From Opisthocomus hoazin (taxonomy: Eukaryota > Chordata > Aves > Opisthocomiformes > Opisthocomidae), in the NCBI RefSeq assembly GCF_030867145.1, contig NC_134429.1:15872677-15936676 (forward strand): DNA of 64,000 nt, read 5' to 3'. Within the stretch, counting starts at the first letter, position 1. Each line of letters opens with the position of its first letter. Of the stretch, positions 1 to 11,200 are shown piece by piece. A program made the translations under genes and the position numbers. The notes beneath the pieces are model-generated. The model was not told where the DNA came from and ran no database searches. It worked only from the letters and a program-made list of their open reading frames with translations.

Positions 1-3000
1 CTTCCAGCAGCGACATGAACAGCTTTGAAAACTCCTGGGCATCCTACAAGAAAACGCCGAGTCCACTAAGAATACGCCACAGCACAAAGCCCAATCACAA
101 CCTCGTCGCTAATTTACCGCTAATTACCCGGAGCCCTACACACAGGCTGCGCGGAGGCTCCGGCGTGCACTGAATAGAAAAAAAGACCAGTTGGGAGAAC
201 TAAAGAAAAAAGAGGAATTTGCCTACAAGGAGCGCGAGGCCCCCAGCGTGAGACCACGGCGGGAGCTAACCTGGCTCCCGGCCAGCCGTGCCGGGTGGTT
301 TGACTTCTGCCCCGCTCCTCGCAGGGCTTTGGAAGGAAAAAAACAACAAAACAAACCTCCTGCAGAGCTTTCTATCCCGTTAATGCTCGTTTTTCAAAGC
401 TCGGCACGCAATAGAAGCCGTCCCTGCTTGCATTATAGATATAAAAAAAAAAAAATAAAAACACACCAAAAACGAGAAGCTGCCCCATGAATCCACCCCT
501 TCCAGCAAGGCTCAAGAGCTTCCCCATGCTCATCTCAGGGCCTTCCCCTCCCATCCTCGCTCTCCTCTTCCGAAAACAAATGGGCTTTGGCCTCTCCCAG
601 GCTCACCGGTCAGCAGTGACTGCTCGCTTCCCCTCCCGTGTCTTCCCAAGGAAACGCACGCCGGCACTCGGGCTCTTCCTCCAACAACCTCCTTATTTCC
701 CAAAGCGTATTTTCACGCTGTGCCCTCTTCCCGAGCCCGCTCCAGTGAGAGCCCCACAGAGCCACTCTGCAGCGCTCACCCCTAACCGTGCTTTCTCTGC
801 CCCACACGCTCAGGTCGAGCCTTGGCTGGCTCCCGGTGACCCAACCAAACGTCTCCTCGCCCTGCAAGAGCCCTTCCACCCCCTCTGAACTACCCACCCT
901 GGGGGGAGCAGCCCATAAAGCACCATAAAGCAGGCTCATGGCAGCTTCAGCTCCCGCCCCGCGTGGTGCCGGCGTCGATCAGGCGCTAATAACACTCCCT
1001 GTCCCCATCCCATTGCTCCCTGGGCTCCTCCTGATCTCCCACACCCACGAGAACAGCCTGAAGCACCGCTTCTCCCTTTGTGTTTGCACCCAGCAGCAGA
1101 ACCTGGCTGGGAGATGCTAAAACAACCTACAAGGCAGTTTCATGCTGCCCTACAGAAGCTCATTACTCGAGGGATGAGCCTCAAACCTACCTGCTGCTGT
1201 CCCGTGTCCAGGCCCAGCGCTTTGACGAATCCAGAGGGATCGATGTATCGCCTTTTGCTGTTCTGCAGCAAGGCGAACAAGTACTGCAGGTGTTCGCAAA
1301 TGGTCTGAGGTTCGTAGTCTATCGAAAGCAAGAAGTTGCACAAGTCACAGCAAGTAATTCAAGGCAAGAGACACCTGTTCCAAGCAATCCACTTGTTCTT
1401 CCTTTGCAGGGGTAAATTTAACGATTAGGAATGATACGTTTTTTTAAAAAGCTGTTTTAAATTATCATGAGTCTGAAGAGGTTAGTGGCAGTGATGACAG
1501 AGAAGTCCCAGCAGAAGCCAAATATCCCGCAGTGCCTAGCACGAGCTGCAAGCGAACAGTTTAAGCAGTGTGCGCCGATTATCCAGTAGCAACAGCTTCT
1601 TATTTACCCTAACTGGCTGGACACCATTCAAAAATACTGTAAAAAGCAGAGCAGAAGACATGAGGCAACTGCCCTGGCCCAGAGCGTGCCTATAGCGCAC
1701 CGCCATACATAAAGGCACGGCACTCGAGGCCGTCGCTTCCCAGTGTGCCGGCAATTGGGAGCCTCTTTCGTACCAGGGACCTAAATTTTCACCCTCCCAT
1801 GGGATGAGTGTGGCTCCGTGGCAGCACAGATCAGCCCCAAGCCTTGTGCTTCCACCCCCAGCACCACCATCAAGCTGGGAATCAGTTTGGGAAGCAGCCC
1901 GGCAAGAAACAAACCCAAACCAGATTTTTCAACCAGATCAGATCGCTCTGATTTAAGAAATCACTTGGGTAAAGGTTGGTTCTATCCCAAAAGCCAGGTG
2001 ACAGACTCAAAACCAATGGCACGGAGACTGCATGAGCGGCTGTAGCTTCACCCATCAATCCTCCTGATAAACGCGATCCCAAAGCTGACGCCAGCATGTA
2101 AAATTTTAGGAGAAAACGAGCAAAAACCACCCCCTGTTCACAGCTTCCACCCACCTTTGTCTTTCGGAATGCCCTCTCCAGCTGCATACTCGCTGCAGGT
2201 GCTGGGACACAAGTAGAGGGCTTGCCGGAGCTCCAAGTTAAGAAACCACATCTGCAAGAAAGTGTTCACGTAGCACGTGGCGCCGAGGTTCGTTAAGCCC
2301 ACGAACGCGTTCTGGCGTAAGAGAGAAAGCAACAGTCGTCACTGGCCGCTGCGGAGGAGCAAGCAGAAATCCAGCAGCTGGGGCGGCCGCTTTACGGCTG
2401 TTTGTCGGGAAAACGCCGCTCCGGCATCGTACAACCAGCCACATCCCAAACTCCCCGGCTACACGGGGACACGCGGTGTCACCTCCCCTCATCCCCGTCA
2501 CCCCCCGGGGTCCGGGAAGGGCAGGGGGTGCTTTCTGGGGGGGCTACCTTCTTGCGGCGCTCGCAGTTGGGGTCGTCGATGTTGTGGAAGCTGTTCTCGT
2601 CGATCTCGCCCAGCCAGACGTGCTCCCCGATGCCCACCAGGCAGTTGGGGTTCCCCCGGCAGTTCCTCCTGCAGAACCAGCAACCGCCCCAACGGTCACC
2701 CCCAGCAGAAGGGACGCCCTGGTCCCTTAGGAGGGTGGCCATGGGGGACGAGGACAACAAGGGGGACCCCGTAATGCTTAACAGAGTGAATGGGGTGGGA
2801 CACGGGGTGCCCACACCCCCCAAAAACAGTGGTTATGGATAAACAAGATGGAGAAAAGTGTGGGGAGACCCTGGGGAAGACTATAGGACCTGGGGGGGTC
2901 ACCTGCATCTGGGGAGCCAGGCAGGGAGAGGGGTCTCCACAACCGCGGGGAGGGGTGCCCTGTATCTGGGAAGCCAGGCAAGGAGAGGGGTCCCCCACAA

Positions 3001-3952
3001 CCCTGGGGGGGTCTCCTATATCTGGGGAGTCAGGAAGGTAGAGTGGTCCCTTATAACCCGGGGGGGGATCCCCTATATCTGAGGAGCCAGGCAGGGAGTG
3101 GGGTCCCCATAACCCTGGGGGGGGTACCCCTATATCTGGGAAGCCAGGCAAGGAAAGGGGTCACCCACAACCCCGGGGGGGGTCCCCTATATCTGGGAAG
3201 CCAGGCAGCAAGAGGGGTCCCCACAATGCCAGGGGGGTCTCCTATATCTGGGTAGCCAGGCAGGGAGTGGGGTCCCCACAACCCTGGGGGGGGTACCCCT
3301 ATATCTGGGGAGCCAGACAAGGAGAGGGGTCCCCCACAAACCCGGGGGGGGATCCCCTATATCTGAGGAGCCAGGCAGGGAGAAGGGCCCCCACAATGCC
3401 AGGGGAAGGTCCCTATATCTGGGGAGCCAGGCAAGGAGAGGGGTCCCCCACAACCCCGGGGGCAGTCCCCTATATCTGGGGAGCCAGGCAGTGAGAGGGG
3501 TCCCCACAATGCCAGGGGGGGCTCCCTGTATCTGGGGAGGCAGGCAGGAGAGGGGTCCCCACAACCCCGGCGGACTGGGGTCCCACATCAGGGGATGTGG
3601 GGGGTCCCCACCGACCCTGAGGGCCCCGGGAAGGGCGAGGGGCTCCCCCCACCTCCCGGGAGGGAGGAGGAACGCGGCGTCCCGCGGGCCTGAGGAGGGG
3701 AGGGGGTGCGAGGCCCCCCCGAACAAGGCCCCGTGGAGGCCCGCAGACCCGCAGCGCGGGGCGGGGGGGGGGGTGAGGGGGAGCTCTGGGGCGGGGGGGG
3801 GGCGGGGGGCGGCGGTACCGGCAGGCCCCGCGCTGGCAGGGCTCCAGCCCGACGCGGTAGGCCGCTTCGATGTGTTCCTGCGCCACCGCCTCGGGCGGCA
3901 CCGTCTCGGTCCAGCGCCACGCCGCCTTCTCCAGCTGCAACCGCGGAGCCAT
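1..3952 (-). CDS. USP48: Ubiquitin-specific protease 48, N-terminal five exons (partial)
   Basis: USP48 is a mainly nuclear cysteine deubiquitinase of peptidase family C19. Coding exons on the minus strand are 3952-3819, 2668-2548, 2311-2155, 1318-1191 and 43-1, all with AG/GT borders and phases that join without a break (134+121+157+128 bases bring the fifth exon in at phase 0). The ATG at 3952 was chosen because the protein starts [14 protein letters not shown], as I recall the human protein. Exon 3 holds the Cys-box NLGATCYVN, placing the nucleophile at Cys98, the human position. Exon 4 ends LGLDTGQQQ and exon 5 opens DAQEFSKLF, the QQDAQEF box of USPs. The His box, DUSP and ubiquitin-like parts lie off the left edge. 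The start sits in a CpG-rich block, as expected of a housekeeping promoter. Exon calls are sequence-based; identity rests on remembered homology. Confidence 0.96.
44..1190 (-). other. USP48: USP48 intron 4
   Basis: About 1.1 kb of mostly single-copy intron between the QQDAQEF-box exon and the exon before it. It contains a poly-A-rich patch near 440-462 and no recognisable gene, RNA or transposon. Unlike most longer introns in this window it is not a minisatellite. Confidence 0.7.
1319..2154 (-). other. USP48: USP48 intron 3
   Basis: Single-copy intron of about 0.8 kb separating the catalytic-Cys exon from the next one. I see no repeat family, RNA gene or conserved coding segment in it. Confidence 0.7.
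2880..3585. repeat. Minisatellite, unit about 56 bp, in USP48 intron 1
   Basis: Roughly a dozen head-to-tail copies of a unit of about 56 bp carrying TATATCTGGGGAGCCAGGCA followed by a GGGGTCCCC-type palindromic core. It fills most of USP48 intron 1. Copies differ by small changes in the G-run and in AGGC(A)AGG. Confidence 0.9.
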
Positions 3953-4043
3953 GGCCGCCACCGCCACCCCGCTCCGGGCCCGGCCCTGCCCCGGCCCGGT
4001 CCGGTCCCAGTCCCGGTCCCGGTCCCGTCCCGCCCGGCCCCTC

Positions 4044-4074
<31 letters not shown>

Positions 4075-4240
4075 CAGGGCCCGGTGACGCCACACGCACG
4101 CGACGCGCTGACGCTAACGGAGCGCGACGCGCCCGGCGCCTGGGGGCGGGGCCTGCGGGACCCGCGGGAGGTGGCTCCGCCCCGGACACGCCCCCGTGGG
4201 CGGAGCTCGGGCCCCTCTGTGTGTGTGCGCGTGGGCAACC
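3640..4240 (-). promoter_or_regulatory. USP48: CpG-rich promoter block of USP48
   Basis: Dense CpG with GC boxes (GGGGCGGGGCC near 4143-4153) surrounding the USP48 start codon and the roughly 280 bases upstream of it. No TATA box was seen. This is the usual form of a housekeeping promoter; the exact transcription start is not determined. Confidence 0.6.
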
Positions 4241-4264
4241 GCCATGCCGGACACCTCCCCCCCC

Positions 4265-4990
4265 CCCCCCCGCACCCTGTGTCATACACCCACCGCCCCG
4301 CCCCCCGCACCCCCCCCGCGCCCTACCCCCCTCAGACCCCCACAGCACCCCAACATACCCCTATAGCCTCCCCGCACCCCCATACTGTACCGTACCCCCC
4401 TGAGACCCCCAGACCCCCCGCAGACCCCCCCACAGCACCCCCCTATACCCCCCCATAGCCCCCTGCACCCCTATACCGTACCCCCCTCAGACCCCCCCAC
4501 ACCACATATAGCCCCCCGAACCGCCATGCTGTACCCCCCTCAGACCCCTACACTCTCTTCAGACCCCCACAGCACCCTACCGTACCCCCTATAGCCCCCC
4601 GAGCCCCCATACCATAATGTACCTCCCTGAGACCCCCCAAAGCACCTCACCATACCCCCCATAGCGCCCCTGCACCCCCATACCGTACCCCCCTCAGACC
4701 CCCACACCCCCTCAGACCCCCACAGCACCCCACTATATCCTCCACAGCCCCCCCGCACCCCCATACCATACCGTACCCCCCTCAGACCCCTATAGCACCC
4801 CACTATACCCCCCATAGCCCCCCTGCACCCCCATACCGTACCGTACCCCCCTCAGACCCCCACAGCACCCCACCATATCCCTTATAGCCCCCCCGCACCC
4901 CCATACCGTACCGTACCCCCCTCAGACCCCCACAGCACCCCGCCGTACCCCCCCTACCCCCCCCGCACCCCCATACCCCCCCGGCGCACC
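4265..4990. repeat. C-rich minisatellite between USP48 and HSPG2
   Basis: Tandem unit of roughly 70 bp built around CCCCCCTCAGACCCCCACAG and CCATACCGTACC. It fills nearly all of the short interval between the USP48 promoter and the HSPG2 3' end. Confidence 0.85.
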
Positions 4991-5022
4991 CCCAGCCACG
5001 CAGCCGCCCTGGGTCTCTCTCC

Positions 5023-5028
5023 TTTAAT
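5023..5028 (-). terminator. HSPG2: Poly(A) signal of HSPG2 (ATTAAA)
   Basis: ATTAAA on the minus strand, about 270 bases beyond the proposed HSPG2 stop codon. It is the commonest variant of the canonical signal. No AATAAA was seen on the minus strand closer to the stop. Confidence 0.55.
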
Positions 5029-5299
5029 CGTGTCCCCCCGCGGGGACCCCGCCAGCACCCGATTGTCCCTCGCGCCCCCCACCCCCACCCCGGGGGCACC
5101 CAGGCGGCCCGGCCGCCCCAGCACAGTTTCGGGGGGCCGGTGTGTGGGGGGGTGGGGTGTAAACATTTTTTGGGGGTCCCCGCCCCCCCCACCCCCCGGA
5201 GTCACCCCGGGGCAGCGAAGCACCGTTTCCCCCTGGCTTTTTTTTTTTTTTGGAAAAGAATAAAATAGGCCCAGTTCCCCCAAAAATAGGTTGGGGGGG

Positions 5300-8200
5300 T
5301 CAGGGGGGGCAGGGGGGGGGCGGGGGACCCCCCCACCGCGCCGTGCCGCAGGTCGATGGGGTGTCGGGGGGTCCCGGCGGGCGCCAGCGCCAGCCCCCGC
5401 AGGCACCCGGTGATGCCGGCGCTGAACTTGCCGGCCGTCAGGCTGCGGGGGTCCGGGGCTCCGCCTGCGGGGGGCACGGGGACAGGGCACCCGTGGGTGG
5501 GGGGCACCCGTGGGTGGGGGGCACCCGCCGGCCGTGCCTGCTCTCCTGTCCCGGCCCTGGTTCATGTCCCACCCCGCCTTCTGTGTCACGTCCCACCAGG
5601 TGTCCCCACCCCGCTTCTACCCCACAGCTCACCATGTGTCCATCCCATGTGTGCCATCCCATGTCCCACCCCATGTCCCATCCCATGTCCCACCATGTGT
5701 CCCATCCCATGTCCCATTCCATTTCCATTCCATGTGTGCCATCCCATGTCCCACCGCGTGTCCATCCCACATCCCACCATGTCCCGTGTCTCCATCCCAT
5801 GTGTCCCATCCCGTGTCCCATCCCACGTCCATCCCACATCCCACCCTGTGTCCCATCGCATGTTCCATCCCGTGTCCATCCCGTGTCCCACCATGCGTCC
5901 CACCCCATGTCCCATCCCATGTCCCACCATGTGTCCTATCCTGTGTCCCATTCCATGTCCATCCCATGTCCCACCATGTGTCCCACCCCATGTCCCATCC
6001 CATGTCCCACCATGCATCCCATCCTGTGTCCCATCCCATATCCCATCCCGTGTCCATCCCAGGTCCCACCATGTGTCCCATCCTGTGTCCTATCCTCTGT
6101 CCATCCCATGTCCCACCATGTGTCCCTCCCCATGGCCCATCCTGTGTCCCACCATGTGCCCCATCCCATGTCCCATCTCATGTCCCATCCCATGTCCCAC
6201 CATGTGTCCCATCCTGTGTCCATCCCACCATATGTCCCATTGCATGTCCCATCCTGTGTCCAACCCCTGTCCCACCATGCGTCCCACCCCATGTCCCATC
6301 CCGTGTCCACCCCATGTCCCACCATGTGTCCCATTGCATGTCCCATCCCATGTGACCCACCTCATGTCCCATCCTGTGACCAACCCATGTCCCACCATGT
6401 GTCCCCTCCCATGTCCCACCCCATGTCCCCCGGGTGCCACCGTACCCACGTAGACGTTGCCCTGGGTGTTGGCCATGACGTTGGCTCCTGGTGACTCCCC
6501 ACTCACCGGCTCCTCACCGTCCACCTGCAGCCACCCGCGCCGGCCCTCCCTGCACGGCACCCGTCAGCGCCTGCACCGCGACCCCCCCCGACCCCCTCCC
6601 CGACCCCCACCCACCTGGTCACCGTCACCCGGTGCCACTCGCCGTCATTGATGGGGTCTTCGGAGACGATGGTGGCCTCGCCGCTGCCCAGCTGGTAGCT
6701 GCGGGGGGGGGGGGGGGGGGGGGGCACGGGCTGAGCGCAGGGGCACCCGCGGGTGGCGGGGGGCACCCCGGGGGTGGCACAGGGCACCCGGGGGTGTCAC
6801 CGTGTCCCCCCGCTCACCTGAACACCAGGTGCCCGTCCTTCAAGCCCAGGCCAACGAAGTCTTTGGCTTTGCCTCCCTCGCCGGGCTCCTGCGGGCGCAG
6901 CGGGGTGGTGAGCGGGTGGGGGGGCACCCTGACCCCCACCCTCGGGGGCTCGGCGCCCCGCTCCCCTCCCCGGCGGTGCCCCCCCGGCCCCGCTCACCGC
7001 CCCGTGCCACAGCAGCAGCCCCTCGGCGCTGCCCGTCCGCAGCTCCAGCTCGATGGTCTCGGCCGCCTCGGGTGGGCTGCGAGGAGAAGGGGGACGGTGG
7101 GGTGGGCACAGCACCCAGGGGTGGGGGCAACAGCCCGAGGGGTGCAGCACCCCGGGGTGGGACGGTGGGATGGGTGCAGTTGCGGGAAGGGTGCAACGCT
7201 GCGATGGGTGCCACGCTGCGGGAAGGGGTGCAGCACCCCGGAAAGGTGCAGTCAGGGTGCAAAGCTGCAATGGGTGCAATGCTGTGATGGGTGTAACGCT
7301 GCAGTGGGTGCAACGCTGCAGTGGGTGCGATGCTGCATGGGTGCAATGCTGTGGGAAGGGGTGCAGCACCCCGGAAAAGTGCCAAGCCATAAGGGGTGCA
7401 ACATGGTGGGAAGGCTGCGACGCTGCGACGGGTGCAACACTGCGATGGGTGCAATGGGAACGACGCTCTGATGGGTGCAGTTGTGGGAAGGGTGCAACGC
7501 TGCGATGGGTGCCACGCTGCGGAAAGGGGTGCAGCACCCCGGAAAGGTGCAGTCAGGGTGCAAAGCTGCGATGGGTGCAATGCTGTGATGGGTGCAACGC
7601 TGCAGTCAGGGTGCAACGCTGCAGTAGGTGCAACGTTGCATGGGTGCAACACTGCGGGAAGGGGTGCAGCACCCCAGAAAGGCACCAAGCCATGATGGGT
7701 GCTGCAATGCTGTGACGGGTGCGATGCTGGGGTGGGTGCAACACTGCAGTCGGGGTGCAACGCTGCGGGAAGGGGTGCAGCACCCCGGAAAGGCGCCAAG
7801 CCATCACGGGTGCAACATGGTGGGAAGGCTGCGACGCTGCGACGGGTGTGACGCTGCATGGGTGCAACGCCACGGGAAGGGGTGCAGCCCCCGGGGAGGG
7901 CGCAGCGCTGGGGGGGTGGGGGGGTGCAGCACCCCGGGCAGGGGTGCCCCGTCCCCAGCGTCACTCACCCGCGGGGAAAGAGGTGCCCGGGCAGGGCCAG
8001 GTAGGAGCCGTCCCGCAGCGCGGCGCTGAACTGTCCAGGGGCGTCTGTGGGGAGAGGGGGGGTGAGGGTGGGGGGGTGAGGGTGGGGGGGCCACCCCAGC
8101 TGCCACCCCCGCGGCATCATCTTGGGTGACAAAACGGGGGGGGCGAGGAAGGGGTGCGGGACCTACCGCCGCCCCCGCTGCCCTCCTGCCAGTCCTGCTC

Positions 8201-11200
8201 CGGCTCCGCCAGCGCCACGCCTGCGGGCGAGACGGGGTTGGGGACAGGGGGGGTGTGTGTCCCCCCCACCCCCCCGTGTCCCCCCACGTCCCCGAGCGTC
8301 CCCCGACTCACGGTGCTGGCAGCGGGCCCCGGCGTAGCCCGGCGGGCAGCGGCAGGCGCCGTGGTCGTCGCAGGTGCCGCCGTGCAGGCAGGCGTCGGGG
8401 CGCGGGCACGGGGGCTGCTCCCGCTCGCAGCGCGGCCCTGGGGGGGACACGCGGGGGGTCCGGCCTGGCACACGCGTGCAAGGCGGGCACGGAGACGGGG
8501 AGCACGCGGGACGCGCTCGTGCACGCCACGCACACGGCACACGCAGTGCACGCGTGGACATGTGTGCACTCAGAACCGACACACGTGTGCAAACCGCGCC
8601 CGTGCGTAACACGGGTGCATGCAGCACGCGCAGGGGATGCACCCGCCTGCAGACTGCACCCACGCTGCACACGTGTGTGCACGGCACCCCGGCAGGCGCG
8701 CCAACGGGCGCACACACGTCATACGGCGCACGCACAGCACACGCGCAGCAGATGCACCCGCTCGCACGCTGCATGTTTGCACGCACGGCATGCACGTGAA
8801 GCACACACGTGTAGCGCATGGGCGTGCGTGCACAGCCTGTGTGCATACGCAGCACACACCTACGCACAGGGCACACATGCGCAGAGCATGCACAGCGCAC
8901 ACACGTGCACACATGCATGCACAGGGCACACACATGTACAGCACATACACCTGCAGCACACACGCATGCACAGCACACACGAACAGCACGCATGCACCTT
9001 CAGCACACGCATGCGTGGCACACACATGCACTCACAGCACACACACACGCGCAGCACATGCACACACAGCGCAAACGCATGCACAGCGCGCACGCACATG
9101 TGGCACGCATGTGCGGCACACGCACACACACACGCACACTACAAGCACGCACAGTGCTCGCACACACACGCAGACACGCAGGCACAACACGCGTGCACAT
9201 CACACATGCATGCGCAGCGCATACGCGTGCACAGCACACGTGCACCCGCAGCACCCACACATGCACACATAGCACACACATGTACAATGCACATGCACAC
9301 AAACACACATGCACACACACACGCACAGCACACACGCACATGCAGCACACGCACGCATGGCACACACACACACAGCACACACGCATGCCCCCCACACGCA
9401 AGCACAACCCACATGCGTGCACACAGAGCACACACGCACAGACACGCGCATGCAGCACCCACGCATGCACCCCACACGCAAGCACAGCGCACACACGCAC
9501 ACCCAGCGCACAGACAAGCACAACGCACATGTGTGCATGGAGATCACGCGTGTGCAGACACGTGTGTGCAGTGCACACGCACGCACAGCACAAGTGCACC
9601 TGCAGCACACACGTGCAGCACACACACACCACAAACGCATGCACAGCGCACACGCATGCATCCCACACGCACGCACACAGAGCACACACGCGCAGACACG
9701 CATGCACAACACACACATGCACATCACACATGCACATGCAGCACACGAGTGCACAGCACACATGCACCTGCAGCACGCACACATGCACACGTGCACACAC
9801 ATGTACAATGCACATGCACACACACAACACATGTGCACACAGAGAGCACACAAGCATGCACAGCATACACACACAACACACGCACGCATAGCACACATGC
9901 ATGCAAGCCACAAATGCACGCGCAGGGCACACACATGCACGCACAGGGCGCACACACGCACAGCACACGCACAGCACACGCACATGCAGCACACACATGC
10001 ATGGCACACGCACACACAGCACACACGCATGCACCCCACATGCAAGCACAGCGCACACACGCACAGCACGCAGGCGCACACGCACGCCCAGCGCACAGAC
10101 ACGCACAACGCACATGTGCGCATGGAGATCACGCGTGTGCAGCACACACGCATGCGCACCACACATGCACAGCACCCACGCACGCGACAAACGCACGTGC
10201 AGCGCACACGCATGCATCCCGCACGCACAACGCACGCGCGCAGCGCACACACGCGCAGACACGCGTGTGCAGCACGCCCGCACACCGCACACGCCCGCAC
10301 AGTGCGCACACACGCCCGCCCGCAGCGCGCACGCCTGCCCACGCCCACGCCCGCGCCCCGCGCCACACGCGTGTGCCCCCCGCTCACCGCCGAAGCCGGG
10401 CGGGCAGCGGCAGCGGGGCGCGGGGGGCCCGGGCAGGCAGCGGCCCCCGTGCAGGCACATGGCGGGCGCGCAGGCCGCGCTCCCCCCGCACTGCCCCACG
10501 CCGCGGCTCCGCACGAAGCCCTCCGACAGCTCCAGCCTCTTCCCGTTGATGGAGACCTGGGGGGACGCCAAGATGGCGGCGGGGGGTCAAGCGAGGGGAC
10601 CCCAGCGCCCGCGGTGCGGGGTTTGGGGGGGGGGGGTCTGACCTCTGCGATGCAGCCGCGGAAGGAGGCGTTGGTCGGGGGGCGCAGGGGGGGCTCGGTG
10701 CCCCCCAGGTAAAGCGGGGTGCGCAGGTTGAGGCCTTGGCTCTTGCCGGGCGAGGAGCGTTTCACCGGGGCGGCGGCATCCACCGCCAGCGTCCCGTCCT
10801 TGTGCACCCGCTCGGCCGTCACCCGGTGCCAGCGGCCAAGCGTCACCGGGTCGGGGGTCCGCAGCACCGCCGGGCCTGCGGGGACGGGACGGCGGCGTCA
10901 CGGGGGACACCGGGGCTCCTCGGGGACCCAGGGGGATGCTTGGGGACCGCAGTGGTGACAGGGGACCCCGGGGACACCAGGGGACCCCACCGACGCTCGG
11001 GGACACCGGCAGTGTCTGGGGACCCAGGTGATGGCAGGGGACCCCAGGGATGCTTGGGGACACCGGCAGTGTCTGGGGACCCAGGAGATGGCAGGGGACC
11101 CCAGGGATGCTTGGGGACACCGGCTGTGCCTGGGGACCCAGGTGATGGCAGGGGACCCCAGGGATGCCAGGGGACCACAGTGACGCCCAGGGGACCCCAG

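Larger units (their letters stand above)
5300..8220 (-). other. HSPG2: HSPG2 domain V, LG3 module (endorepellin C-terminus)
   Basis: Exons 8220-8167, 8044-7969, 7076-6998, 6888-6818, 6698-6615, 6549-6446 and 5464-5300 encode the linker [13 protein letters not shown] and the third laminin G module. Landmarks are [75 protein letters not shown] and [14 protein letters not shown]3 is the anti-angiogenic, integrin-binding fragment released from mammalian perlecan by BMP1/tolloid proteases. The residue before the expected cut is Gly here, not Asn. The last coding exon has G/C homopolymers of 7-9 bases after HGAVGG; with one base fewer it would end in CPP-stop at 5302-5300, resembling the human ending CPS-stop. 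Confidence 0.93.

Noticed and set aside
5438-6560. Trp-Asp-Gly-Met repeat proteins on the minus strand and His-Pro-Met repeats on the plus strand.
   Set aside because: These are translations of the CATCCCATG minisatellite in an HSPG2 intron, open in several frames at once.
8126-10549. A plus-strand reading frame of about 800 codons rich in His, Thr and Ala, with similarly long Cys/Val frames on the minus strand.
   Set aside because: It lies in the CA/TG/CG repeat. Long open frames occur on both strands because the repeat contains few stop words. There is no domain or signal peptide, and true HSPG2 exons flank the repeat on the other strand.
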